54,960 nt of DNA, taken from the NCBI GenBank assembly GCA_021401465.1, contig JADDMT010000162.1, positions 1-54,960 of the forward strand, given 5' to 3'. Origin of the DNA: Teratosphaeria epicoccoides (taxonomy: Eukaryota > Ascomycota > Dothideomycetes > Mycosphaerellales > Teratosphaeriaceae). The notes beneath the pieces were generated by a model that saw only the letters and a list, made by a program, of their open reading frames with translations, made no database searches and was not told the DNA's origin. The translations under genes were made by a program, and so were the position numbers. Below are positions 32,206-43,190 of the stretch, piece by piece (position 1 is the first letter of the stretch; each line of letters opens with the position of its first letter).

Positions 32206-33051
32206 GATGTTGGAAGGATTACTCAGACGCTGTGAGTTGCCTGAGTGTGGTTGTGGAGATGAGAATGGACAAGCCACGGGAAGATGCGACAGAGCGCTCC
32301 TGCGGCCTCGTCACCAGTCAGACATAGCATACGGGACGGTTTGGGAGGCAAAGGGCACATAGAGGAGTATTAGGAGGCGGACTCATTGGGGGACTTTTAC
32401 CTGGCTGGGCTGGACGACTGTCTACGACGAAAATCATCATCACCGGTCGGCCAATACGTGAGAGCGAGATCGTGCAACATGTGTACATAGAACTTGTTTT
32501 TAACTGCTATCCCTATGTATCGAAGTGTGTTCAGCGCCAAGAGGAACACTCCTGTTTGGCCGCCGGTACGTCGATTACTTTGCTTTGCTTTGTTTGCATG
32601 GCTAATGTGGCTCTGTGGGGTACCTACGGCTCGAACGACCTTCACATATCCGTGCCACGCAGCAAGTCGCCGTCTAGTCGGTGGTCCTCGGCAACTTGCT
32701 GCCTTGCACGGATATCTGGCTGCTCATGTGGCGTCTCATCTGCTATCCTCACTTTTCGAGCTTGAGCAGGGCGGCCAGATGAGCACGAAGTGGACCCAGA
32801 GTACAAGTGCCAATGACTGTCGTAGCTTGTCGTTCAATTGATGATCCTGGGCCGGTCAAACACCAGCCAGCTGTCTGGCATAGCTATTGTACAGCTGTAC
32901 TGGCCTTTATCCGTGCATTATTGGATGGCGTATTCAAGATATTGGTCACACCACAGGCAGCTTCAGCGGCAGTGGAACTCAAGACTTGGATCTCGACAAG
33001 CAATTAGTGCTGAGCCATTGACTCATTACTCAGCTCGAGACACAGTCACTC
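32206..33051. other. Intergenic downstream of the kinase gene
   Basis: About 0.85 kb with no supported gene. Open frames on both strands are short and lack coding bias. Confidence 0.4.
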
Positions 33052-33954
33052 TTGCGACCTGGGCCAGATATGTATGCTGTGCTTCATTGTCATCAGTATG
33101 GCAGCCGAATATTTTTGGCGGTTTGTCATCCACGGTTCCTCGAGTTATATGTCCCAAGCGACAAGGACGCAGCATCCATCACTACAGTTCGAGCGGATCG
33201 AAGGTCTGCAGTACCGCCAGGAGGAAGGTCCGCATTGATTACACTGGAGGATGCACTTTGGGAGCATTCGGAGGTAATGCTGCAACCCCGCTGCTGTATT
33301 ATTGACCGGGAACTTGGCATGACTCTAGAACATATTGAAGCTAGAAATTCACGACGGCTACATTTCTCATTCACTTGAACCGCTCTCGACTGCAGATTCT
33401 ACATGTCCAAGACCACGCCCGGGTGACAGCTGTATGGCGCCGAGAGAGCAAACTGCTTGGGCGAACACAGACAACATGCCCGTCAGAATCTCGAATACGA
33501 ACAGGCCCGGACCAATTTGTTGCAGGTCGGGTACCTGACGCTTCATGATGGCCACGATTACTTGACTATCTGCTTTGCCTGCTCCTTGGATGAATCCAAG
33601 TCAATTGGATTTCTGGAATTGATGGACGATGCGGAACCTCCCATGCATGCTCAGCCCAGTATGAGCTTGGAGAGTTCACACTGGCTCACCGCAGATGTGC
33701 ACAACGATGTAGGAGGTTGTACGAGCCTTCCCGTGCGTATGCAGATGCGTCTCGTCGGTAAATTGCCGGATTCTGATCGGGTATGGACAGTCGATGGCGT
33801 TCTCCAAGCTCATCCAATCATAGGTCAGCACGATCTCAGCCTCTCAATCAAGCTGAGTTCCACTCATACGTCGAGTGACTGGAGGACAGCTCGCATGCTA
33901 TTCGGAGGTGTCAAAGCCTCGCCTTCCTGTCTTCCTGCTACACCAATGTCATAG
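33052..33954 (+). pseudogene. Possible degraded or unrecognised coding locus
   Basis: Two open stretches on the plus strand read like protein but sit in different frames. At 33052-33378 there is IFLAVCHPRFLELYVPSDKD and LEHIEARNSRRLHFSFT. At about 33460-33954 there is VGYLTLHDGHDYLTICFAC and RMQMRLVGKLPDSDRVWTVD. I found no splice pair that joins them convincingly. It may be a decayed gene, or a real gene whose introns I could not place. No family is recognised. Confidence 0.25.
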
Positions 33955-34176
33955 CATTAGTCTAGGCGCGCGTTGCCCGTGCCGCGTTCTCCTCATGCTT
34001 CGACGCGTCTTTCTGTTGCCCATCATTGTTGCTCTCACAGCTCGGGTTGCTCATTATTGATATCGAGCTCTTGAAAAGCTCGCTGCAAGCCTGCGCTCGA
34101 CAAGACTCCGCGCTCCGTGTCATTTGATAGCTGAAAATTGAAATGATAGATGTCGTTCTGCGTTCGACCATGGACC

Positions 34177-34668
34177 TCATCGCTCATCGGCAAGCGGGTT
34201 GGCATGAATCTTGACGCTCTCAATTTTGATGACCTGCTGCGGCCTGTTCTTCTTGTCCACGGCTATCTCCTCTATTCTGTCCAAGGTGTCCCAGCCCTCC
34301 AGCACTCTGCCGAAGACGGTGTTCTTGCCGTCCAGATGTGGTGCTGCGGCAAAGGTGAAGAAAAATTGACTGCCATTCGTGGTGGGGCCTTTGTTCGCCA
34401 TGCTCAAGATGCCGCGACCGTGGTGCTTGAGGGTGGGCTTGACCTCGTCTTCGAATGGTTCGCCGTAGATGGAAATGCTGTCTTTGGTCGAGCCTGAGGC
34501 CGGAGACCCGCCTTGAATCATGAAGTTGGGAATGAGCCGATGCATCGAACTGCCATCGTAGGCTCCGGATGCGCAGAGGGCGAGGAAGTTGTAGGCGGTC
34601 TTGGGCGTGGCTTGGCAGAACAGCTCGACCTTGATGGCGCCCTGGTTAGTCGTGAGCGTCACTGACAT
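34177..34668 (-). CDS. Cyclophilin-type peptidyl-prolyl isomerase (PPIL3/Cyp10 type)
   Basis: Single exon of 163 residues. ATG 34668 begins MSVTLTTNQGAIKVELFC, the normal start for this class. It is a lone cyclophilin domain with catalytic-site segments MHRLIPNFMIQGG, MANKGPTTNGSQFFFTF and HLDGKNTVFGRV. It lacks the extra loop of classic cyclophilin A, which fits the PPIL3/Cyp10 group associated with the spliceosome in animals; that association is inference here. Upstream is an ATG/ATT-rich microsatellite (34678-34707) that would add isoleucines if an earlier start were used, so the later start was chosen. Confidence 0.92.
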   Translation of the reverse strand: MSVTLTTNQGAIKVELFCQATPKTAYNFLALCASGAYDGSSMHRLIPNFMIQGGSPASGSTKDSISIYGEPFEDEVKPTLKHHGRGILSMANKGPTTNGSQFFFTFAAAPHLDGKNTVFGRVLEGWDTLDRIEEIAVDKKNRPQQVIKIESVKIHANPLADER

Positions 34669-35279
34669 CCTGTAACATATGATTATGATGATGATGATTA
34701 TTATTTCGAGGAAGTGGATCGAAAGTGGAAGGTGCGACACGGCCGGGGCCCACCTAAAGATTTAGAGTTTGGTCGGGTCATGTTCCGGCCCATGTGTCTT
34801 GTCACAGGCTGGAGCTGAAGCCTGCGGTCGGGCTGGGGCGTCTTGAATATTATCGGTCTTGAATATTATCGGATTGGGTACCTATATTGACCGATCGCAT
34901 CGCCAATCGCCACGCTAGTCTTGCAACAACATTGATAGAAATTAGCAACCATCTGACTAAACCGACGCCGACCCACATCTGAATGATTCAGCGCATCAAT
35001 ATCAAAACACACCGATCGAGACTCAGCTGCGATGCGACCACGCTGACCGGGTGCTGGCATTGAGCGCAGCTTGGCGGCTGCGATACGGTCTTGCGACACA
35101 CTCGAAGGCATACTTTGGCAAAAGCTTGGAAGCTGAACAGTCACCAATCATTCCGGTCAACACATCATTAATTAGCAGCCGCTGGACCATCTCTGCGGTG
35201 CCTGGACCTCCAACCACCAACTGGCAGTCCTCTTGGCATCTAGCGCCCATGCGGGCTGAGCGCAAAGCTCCAGCCTACC
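34669..35279. promoter_or_regulatory. Shared upstream region of the cyclophilin and arrestin-like genes
   Basis: The two genes diverge from this 611-bp stretch. It contains an (ATG)n/(ATT)n microsatellite at 34678-34707 and a 20-bp direct duplication (GTCTTGAATATTATCGG twice at 34839-34872). No gene is seen. Confidence 0.5.
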
Positions 35280-36538
35280 ATGGCCGCTTTTGTACGAGTG
35301 TCTGGCCCGCCCAATAGCAACTTTCTGGTCGGGTACCCTGGCATTTCCGCGACCCTACCGCGTATAGAAGGAAAAGTCGAGATACGGCCCGCAGTGGGCG
35401 TTTCGGCGCCAGTCAATGTGAGTCTGGTCACGGTGTCATTACAGAGGAGGGAGAGCATAGCGCCGAGTGCCGACTCGTTGATACGGAGCCAGTTGAGTTC
35501 GACGAGGAAGGAGATCACCGACATCGTGGGGAAGGAGATGTTGTTGTTTCGATGTTCGCCAGGGAAGGAGTCGGAAGCAGTGCTGTGCATGGATCTGCCG
35601 TTCGTCATCTTCATACCGTATGGGCGAGGAGGAGAAGAGATCGCAAGAAGAGTACCTCCGGCCAGCATGCAATTGGACAAACGGACCGCCGAGACATTTT
35701 ACGAGGTGGTGGTGACGGTGCAGCAGGGACACTCACAGCAAAGCAAGCATCAATTCCCGGTGCCGATATCGCGTTACGATACTCTGAGCACATTTGGCAT
35801 GTACAACCGGCCCGAAAGCGCAGAAAGAATGACGGATCATCTGGTGACGTTGGGCATAAGCCTACCACGATGGAGTTACGGACCTCTGGATCCCGTCTCA
35901 GTCTACATTAAGCTCAGCCCAAATCCCGATTGGTTAGGCAAAGCGAAGAAGGTCACGATACAATCCATCACTGTCGGCATAGAGGAAGAAATCATCTACA
36001 ATCACGAGGGAGACGACCCGAAACGAGTCAGCAAAGTGTTGGCAAAGCACCAACAATCTGTCGGCGTGCGAATGCCGGAAGCGGGCTACTTCACGAATCT
36101 AGGCCTGGTCTTTCCTTCACGAGAGCTGAGAGACAGCGAGGGCGTGCTGCCGAGGGGTCGAAAAGAATTTCCCATGTATAGCGTGTCTGGCTTTACGACT
36201 ACAGGCACGCTATACAAAATTGAGTATTACCTAACAGTGCGAGTAAGTGCTTACCGTATGGCTTTGTTGCTGATCAGACACTGATGTGGTTCCAGGCCAA
36301 GCTCTCTTCAGCACGTGACATAATACTAAGGCAGCCAATCGTGGTATGTCCATTCGACCACGCGCAGTGCAAGGAGGAAATGGAGGCAATTGAGCAAGCG
36401 GCGAAAGACGCAGCACACGTCAGTGCGGACAACCCCATGCTCCCTGCCGCGACCATTATCAAGGCGAATGATCCAGCTGGTCTGAGGGCACTGGGTATGT
36501 GCGTGATTGGAGGACAGCGGAAGCCATTGATTGAGTAA
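35280..36538 (+). CDS. Arrestin-like domain protein
   Basis: Exons 35280-36242 and 36296-36538 give 401 residues; the 53-bp intron is GTAAGT...CCAG, phase 0. An N-terminal beta-rich half contains YPGISATLPRIEGKVEIRPA and VSLVTVSLQRRESIA. A second half contains VTLGISLPRWSYGPLDPVSV, VTIQSITVGIEEEIIYNHEG and, across the intron, KIEYYLTVRAKLSSARDIIL. These are the alternating strands of arrestin N- and C-domains. Fungal alpha-arrestins bring Rsp5-type ubiquitin ligases to plasma-membrane transporters. I see no clear PPxY motif, so the ligase-adaptor role is uncertain. Confidence 0.8.
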
Positions 36539-37664
36539 AGCGTTGTCGCTCTGCCCGCAGCAAAGTGCGCGGTTGCCATGTGCATCAGCACCCATACCGC
36601 ACTGGACTGTGGCCGTGCACGGAAGACTTGGCGCGCAGTTGACCAGATCGGTTGAGGCGAAACGACGGAATGGGCTTTCCGAATCGGTCTGTATCATGCG
36701 CGCGAGTCGTCCGTTTGGTCGATATGACCAGTGCACTTGTAGAGTGCGCACGGCAAACAACATAGCCACAGGCGCTGGCAGAAAGGATCGTATCTGGAGT
36801 CGCAAGAGATCAACGTGCTGGCGAAGCATAGCGGGCAGGTCGGGCTCGCATGCCATGAATGGCGAAAATTGGCGACATAAGAGCCACATGGGCTCACTAC
36901 GGCGTTACGGTATGGGAATGCCCGACGATACGAAGCGGGAGCGTGGTCTGGATACCCATTTTCGCGAAATGATTCATTCTGAGTCGTATGCCCGCAGTTG
37001 GGTACAAGATGTTATGTTTGGGGACCCAGGCCAATTCTGTCTTTTGATCAAGGGGACTGCACACGTGATGCTCTCTCAAGGCACCTGCAGCCATTTTGGA
37101 CTGTATCATTACCTCGAACGAATTCAACGTACCCTCATGATGAGATTTGATGTCAAAGATGAGGTCCCGTGAGTGCTTGCTTATCATTAGGAGAAAGTAT
37201 AGAAGAAGCTACTCCGCATAAGACGCGGGTCAGCGGTTGAGCGATATTTGGTCTGTCGTACCAAAAGATGCGCTGTCAATGGCTCAAGGGCCATCCCCGG
37301 TTTTTGGAGGTGGGCACTGCCGCGCCAGACTCGAAAATACTCGCCTTCTTTTCTATCCCGTCCCTTGCGATCAATTCGCAGTCTCCCGCGTATGCAGCGA
37401 ACACCGAATCGAGCTCAAGCGAAGAAATCGCAGCAGGAAGGCGCTTTGATCAACGCATTATCACGCTTCGTCAGATTATGAACAAGACTGCTCTGCGGCT
37501 CGAAAGTCATATTGCCAGGCAGGGCGGCTTGCTTGGAATGGTAGTGGACGGGATTCTGGAGGGACTGACGAGGATTGGTGACGGCTAAGGATCAGGTCCC
37601 AATCCATTTTCGATTTCAGATCCAAGCAAACGGAGTTAGCAGTTGCGATAAGCAGGAAGTGACC
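36539..37664 (+). other. Intergenic, 1.1 kb, with weak coding-like frames
   Basis: No gene is firmly supported. Two plus-strand frames are the best candidates: about 36950-37172 (ending MRFDVKDEVP just before a GTGAGT donor-like site) and 37268-37588 (RRFDQRIITLRQIMNKTALR, HIARQGGLLGMVVDGILEGL). They may be exons of an unrecognised gene or an extended 5' part of the membrane protein that follows. Confidence 0.25.
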
Positions 37665-38624
37665 ATGGCGTTCATCTGTGTCAACGGCGCCGATTTCTCC
37701 AAGCCCAGCCTCCCTGTGAGCGCGAAGAGCGAGGGCGCGAGTCTGTCTCGCCCAACGTCGAGCAGGACTACCTCTTCTGCTACTTCTTCTGTATCTTGGC
37801 AACAGCCTTGCATTCGTCAAGGCGCTTCCTGTTCTCCTCCATTGAACGCGAAGCCGAGCGTCAAGCAGTGCAGCAAGGACGACTGCACCGTCAGAAGGTG
37901 GTACGGAGCCGGTGGCAAATGGCTTTATACGGAGCTTGTGCTTCCGGATGGCAACAAGGTGGTCGTGGAGGGTGAGAAGCCGGGCGACGTGACGGAGGTT
38001 GTGATGTGTCGACAGCGAGTCGAGAGATTTGGGGGCAAAGGCAAAGCGAGGGCTGTCGGTTGCGAAGGCTCGGACGGCAGCTTGAAGTTTGACGAAGAGG
38101 ATCGTAGCCGTCCGGGCTCTGCTCACTCAAGCGCGAAGAGCACTGCACCGCTGGGGTATGATATGATGAGGATTGATTCAGGTCTGTCTGCCACTCGCAA
38201 GAGCTCGAAATTTGACAGTCGAGAGCCAAGCCCAAAGCAGACGAAGGTACGTTGAACATCGAGTTGAACTGCGCTTAGCTCTCTCTCGCGCTGGCTGACA
38301 GTGCGCCGGATGGATGAGCATAGCTGACATGAAGACCGCCCATAGGCGTCACGATCCAAGTCCGATGAGCTGCTCCTCCAAGGCACCACCTACGGCACCT
38401 TCGATGCCGACCTCGAATTCGGAGCCAATCCTGCTCGCCAGTCGCGTCGCACATGGAATTGCAACTTCAGCTACATCTGCAGCAAAATTCCATGGTTCGA
38501 GACAGTGCTGGTGATTGTCTGGGTTGCGTTCCTCGTGCTCTTTATCCAGACCCTGTATCTGCGGAAGGATAAGTATGGATGTTATTGGGGTTGCGACAGG
38601 GGTTTGAAGAATAACGGCGAGTGA
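37665..38624 (+). CDS. Orphan single-pass membrane protein
   Basis: Exons 37665-38246 and 38346-38624 (phase 0, 99-bp intron GTACGT...ATAG with GCTGAC motifs) give 286 residues. The N-terminal two-thirds is Ser/Lys-rich, with a small folded-looking core containing CSKDDCTVRRWYGAGGKWLY and LPDGNKVVVEGEKPGDVTEV. Exon 2 encodes LLLQGTTYGTFDADLEFG and then a clear transmembrane helix (FETVLVIVWVAFLVLFIQTL). A short basic, cysteine-containing tail follows (RKDKYGCYWGCDRG). No family is recognised. Orientation suggests a tail-anchored-like protein with a short lumenal or external end. The start could be further upstream if there is another exon. Confidence 0.68.
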
Positions 38625-38798
38625 ATGTCACCAGAGCCCAAGGATGTGCAAGTCAGATGCCGATAGAGCGCGGTGCCCTCTCCGTTTTATGAGAAGCTGG
38701 AAAGGCGGTCCCATGTCATGGTGAATATCCATACAATCGAGGTCCTTTGAGAGGTTTAGTACGTGCGTAGTCACCATGTGCTCCATTGCTCGAGCTCT

Positions 38799-39126
38799 TC
38801 ATTCCCCGTCCTCGTTAAAGATCTCCTGCTGTAATACGATACTGTACACGCTCGCCTTCAGCAACGTGAAGACGGTCGCAGTCTTTCTCTCCAGGCCTCG
38901 CAACGAATCTAGGATTCCTGCTGAAGGATTCGCCGCGAGTTGCGCAAGTATTTCTGACATCTGAGACGGTGTATCAGCAACTATACTGATCAAGGCTGAG
39001 AAAGCGGCAGCATACGTTGTCGAGGTTTCCAACGAGCTTCGCGTACTCGTCGAGGACTTCTTGCTCAAGCGGACTGAGCTCGCCTTCGCTGCTGGCAGCA
39101 TTGTGGGACGAGCTTGACGTGTCCAT
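38799..39126 (-). CDS. DAD3: DASH complex subunit Dad3
   Basis: Exons 39126-39016 and 38960-38799 give 90 residues; the 55-bp intron is GTATGC...TCAG, phase 0. The spliced product has LSPLEQEVLDEYAKLVGNLD followed by MSEILAQLAANP and LRGLERKTATVFTLLKASVY, ending SIVLQQEIFNEDGE. This is the whole conserved Dad3 fold and matches the yeast protein's length. Dad3 is part of the ten-subunit DASH/Dam1 ring that couples kinetochores to spindle microtubules. An in-frame upstream ATG at 39189 would add 21 residues of weak character, so the 39126 start is preferred. Confidence 0.92.
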
Positions 39127-39423
39127 TTTGTCTCCCTGTGTTTCGCTTGTATTGCGCAAACCACGTCCCGGAGCGCGAAAGGAGATCATTATTGGTGACG
39201 ACCGCTCATCAGACGAACGCGTCTTCCAACGACGCGTTGCACCTGCTTACATGTACACATCATGTATGCAGCGAGCGGCCGAAAACTCGGCCCGCTGCTA
39301 CATATTCAGACCTCGGCATCGAGCAAAGCTTTCACATCTTCAATTGGCCTTATGATTAACGTGAAGGTGAGATGTGATACATAGACTGTCTACTCCGTCC
39401 CAGCTGATCAACGGCTGTGAGCC

Positions 39424-39981
39424 ATGGCGAAAATACTCGGTCTTTCTCTTGCCTCAAAACGCCAGCGCGTGCGAACCGATTACGTTTATCGTCTGGACTA
39501 CCGATCACGATGGTGTGCTTTCAATGCACCATGAACAATGCATTTTCCTGTACTGACACGTTTTGGTAGGCAAGACAACGACATGTTTCATCACCTTAAT
39601 AACCCAATATATGGCGTTCTCATCGACAGCATCATAAATGACTACCTGTTCAAGAATTGCGGCTACAATACCATCGACTACCCGCTGACGGCGCTGGTCG
39701 CCAGCTCTTACTGCGATTTCTTCGGCTCTACCAACTACCCAAAAATGCTGGAGGTCGGGTTGAGGGTCGTCAAGCTCGGAAAGAACTCTGTAATGTACGA
39801 ATGCGGCATCTTCGAGGAAGGCGACGAGAAGGTCAAAGCGGTCGGCGGCTTTATCCAGATTTGGGTCCGACGTGGCGACAACCGGCCGCCTCCGGAAGGA
39901 TTGGAACCTCATGTACGGAAAGCGCTGGAGTCTTTGCTGAAGGGAAGTGAAGAGCACCTGGCGTTGAAGTCGAAACTGTAG
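39424..39981 (+). CDS. Acyl-CoA thioesterase-like hotdog protein (4HBT family)
   Basis: Exons 39424-39512 and 39570-39981 give 166 residues; the 57-bp intron is GTGTGC...GTAG with a CTGAC branch point. Splicing creates the family core YRSRWQDNDMFHHLNNPIYG, whose Asp is the presumed catalytic residue of the 4-hydroxybenzoyl-CoA thioesterase group. Next come FFGSTNYPKMLEVGLRVVKL and KAVGGFIQIWVRR, the central hotdog strands. Such enzymes hydrolyse acyl-CoA thioesters; the substrate is unknown. No targeting signal is evident. Confidence 0.9.
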
Positions 39982-40770
39982 TACCTCAAGGGTCTCCCTG
40001 CAGAACCCCTTGGTCTTGCCTGTGTCCACACGAAAGCAGCTTACGACAGATAACAACGGTCATTGGAACGAGCTATAAAAATTCTTGTCCAGATTGACGG
40101 CTGCATCGTTGGTTCAACTAATGTTAGGAGGTTGCTGATCGAGTGCAATAGTACGTTTTCGATATGTTCCGATGCCCACACTATCCGCGTGCTTAGCACA
40201 AAGCCGACGGCTTGCGCTGCCCAATGTCAGCGACCCATCAATCTGGTACCCTTGTAATACTCGATAGCTTCGGCTCACATGAGGCTTCCATGTACGAGAT
40301 TTTCATACTGCCGCAGTGGGAATCCAAGTGCTCGCTTTGTCAGCTTCTCCCGGTCTTGTCCCGGGTCTAGGAGCCGCAGCAAAGGCTGAATTCGATGTCC
40401 GGAGTCGCGATTGGAGTACATGCCGAGCTGATCAACCCTTGGACCGGGAAAATGGCGTCCCGGTGCGTCTGAAGCGAAGCTTGAACTTCTGCAATGGTCG
40501 GCCGTTCCCTCGCTGTCTCCGGCCCAGCCGTCCTGCAGTGAAACACCGAATACATTCGATCGGAGCACAGGCGCGGACCCGTCACCACACCTTCCGTGCC
40601 GAGTCAGCAACGATGCTGCCTCTAACCGGAAACAAGCGGCTGTTGAACAGGGGTGCAATCCATGTCCCATCCAAGTCTCCCTCGTGGTCACCAAGACGAG
40701 GCGATCGTGCGCAAAAGGGAGGCAAGAGATGGGTCTGAGTCATTGTAAACGTAGCATACGTGCTTCTCAT
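39982..40770. other. Intergenic, 0.79 kb, no gene seen
   Basis: This lies between two convergent genes. Open frames on both strands are without domain or codon bias. Confidence 0.5.
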
Positions 40771-42489
40771 CTAAGAGTCAATGATATACGCCGCAGCGCC
40801 TTCGCCAAAGAGCAAGTGCGGTTTGCGCTCCGCGAGGTCCAGAATGGTTTGTGCAAATACCGAGTTGGCCCACGCAAACCAGCTCCTCGTGGACTCTTTT
40901 ACTCTCTGCACGTTAACACTCTCATGCACTAGCCCCAACGGACTTGCCTTCTTCACCAAGCCTAGGAGCTCCGTGATCTCATCATCATCGTCACTAGTCA
41001 TGGCCTGGATCAACAAGCTCATCGGCCAGGCATTCTCAGGTCCACAATGTGGACCTCCGATGCCAGAAAACTCCGAACCAATGAGGTAATACGGATTGCC
41101 CTCTTTTGACAAGATCATGGCGCGAGTATTGCGGTAAGTGCCTTCGTCTGCGCGGGTGAAGCCAAGGTAGGGAAGAGCGAGCAGAGAAGGCACGTTGGCG
41201 TCGTCCATCAGAATCGAGGAGCCGTAGCCATCCACTTCGAACGCAAATACAGTGCCCCACTTCTTGTGTTTCACGACTCCGTGCTCCCACACGCCCTTCT
41301 CAATCACATCGCCGCGAGCTTTGACACTATCGGCAAGTGCGCTTGTGCCGGCTAATTGGAGGATTGCGGCAGTGCGCTTGAGCTCAGCGGCCATCATAGC
41401 GTTGGCCGGAATGAGGAAGCCTAAAGTGCTGGCGTCGTCCGAAGGTCGGAAGGCCGAGCGCACAAGACCGGTGCCATAATTGAGGGGATTACCGTTGCCC
41501 TTGAGGGTCAGTGTCTCGGTCCCGGCGTTGGTATTGCGCTGGAAGCGATAGACTTGAGGTCTGAATCTGCCTGTTTTGGGATCGAATGTTGACTGGCTTT
41601 GCTCGTCCAGTACCTTCATCAAAGTCTTGAGAGCTTTGTGCCAGCGGTCAGTGAGGAAAGCTGTACTGCCCGTATGCGCGTGGAACTCGTTGCTCAGACG
41701 AAGGAAGTGAGCGAGCGAGTCGAGCTCGTATTTGCACTCGAAGACCCGACTGGGTTCGTATGCGGGGTGGACATTGTCATTCTGCCCGTTGTCACTGAGC
41801 GGCAGCTTGCTGATGCGGGGTGGCTGGAATGCATTGCAGTATGGTGATGTGATTACATACTCGGCCTGGGTGTTGATGGCTCCCAAGATGAGGTTGAAGA
41901 TGGCCTTGTCTTTCTTGGCGAGCCGTAGATACTGCGCCAGCTGGTTTGTGCTATCTCGTAGCCATTCGGCATTGATGTCGCCCGTCACGATGAAGCTCTG
42001 CGGACCCTGCCAGGCTCCTGGGGCGCCTGCCTTGAGCAGCTGTTGCTGTCGCTTGTCAAGCTTCTCAGTGCCATCAGTATGCCACCTCACTGTTGTGTCT
42101 AATGTATTTGGGAACGCGTTTTCGAATATCCGTGCCAGATCTCTATCCATCATTAAGCTGTTCAAGTCACTTATGACCTTCTCCACCAAGTCGGATTCGA
42201 AGGTGCGGCAGTGCGGTGACGGCCGCTGATACGGCAAGTGCATGGGACCATCGCTGGCGGGAGAACTTGGAGGGATGTCAGCATACTCTTACATTTCTTC
42301 ATGATTGTACATTTAGTCGTACTGTGGAGATCGGGCGTAATGCTCATACGCGGGACACGCCGCTTGATATTTGGCCTTGCTGGCTCTAACATCTTTCCAT
42401 GCTTCGTGCTGCGCCTCGGCACGACAGAGCGACGTCTCGAAGCATAAGTTGGCAAGCACCAGCAGTGTTGCCTTGGACGGGGCTCTCAT
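40771..42489 (-). CDS. Secreted GH125 exo-alpha-1,6-mannosidase-like protein
   Basis: Exons 42489-42323 and 42265-40771 give 553 residues. The 57-bp intron (GTACGA...CAAG with GCTGAC) restores the family block CPAYEHYARSPHSPASDGPM followed by LPYQRPSPHCRTFES. The N-terminus (MRAPSKATLLVLANLCFETS) is a signal-peptide-like segment. Family motifs include FIVTGDINAEWLRDSTNQLA, YELDSLAHFLRLSNEFHAHT, SAFRPSDDASTLGFLIPANA and GIGGPHCGPENAWPMSLLIQ. GH125 enzymes remove alpha-1,6-mannose; fungal relatives (Mug157-like) are secreted or act in the secretory route. It is the last intact gene before the repeat-rich region. Confidence 0.92.
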
Positions 42490-43029
42490 CGTGTTCGCAA
42501 TCACAGATATTGTCCGCAATTTCAGATCTTTGTCGAGGAAGAGGATGATCCGGAAAGCTGCTCCGTAGGCCGTCGGTATGTTTCATTGAGGTTTAATTTG
42601 CACCCCATGTTTTCACCAGGCGCCGGGCACTGCCGAGACTAGGCCGCAGAGATTAGCGGAAACCTGGGGTATGTTGCTTGGTAATGTTACTATTACTAGG
42701 AATATATCCTGTCATACGTTATTTTATGAACACTAGCCTTAATAAAGAAACATAATTATACTATAAAGCTTTTATAGTATTATAAATTTGTCTTAGTATT
42801 ACTTAGGGCTATAGCATAAGGCCTAATAGATACCTTAGGCTATATAGAAGGAGTTAATCTACTCTAAATAGCCTTATATACTTTCTTAAATTATAAACAT
42901 ATTATTTAAACTCTATAACTACCTTTATAAGATATACTAGAAGAGTATTATAATACTTAACTATATAGTAAGCTTAGTACTATAATATTATTATATAGTA
43001 TACTTATATAGTTATACTAAGTCTCTATT
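42490..43029. other. Boundary into TA-rich sequence
   Basis: The promoter side of the mannosidase gene is normal to about 42.66 kb. From there the sequence becomes almost pure A/T with very frequent TA steps. No gene is seen. Confidence 0.6.
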
Positions 43030-43190
43030 ATAGGTAAATATTATATATATAGGGGTTTATGTAGTATTTAACAAGTATAATAGAGGAGAGAGAAATAAAT
43101 AGTAAGGAGTCTAGCCCCTTATAGCTAGGAACTATTCTCTCTATAGGCCTTAGCCTATACTAGAGTCTAAGGGCCTAGCCCTTTATATTA
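43030..43190 (-). repeat. Relic of an element C LTR segment
   Basis: This is the reverse complement of about 45350-45511 with many transitions. Shared stretches include the pieces around GGTTTATGTAGTATTTAACAAG (43053-43075) and TTAGCCTATACTAGAGTCTAAGGGC (43148-43172). It marks an old inverted copy of the LTR end of element C. Confidence 0.65.
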
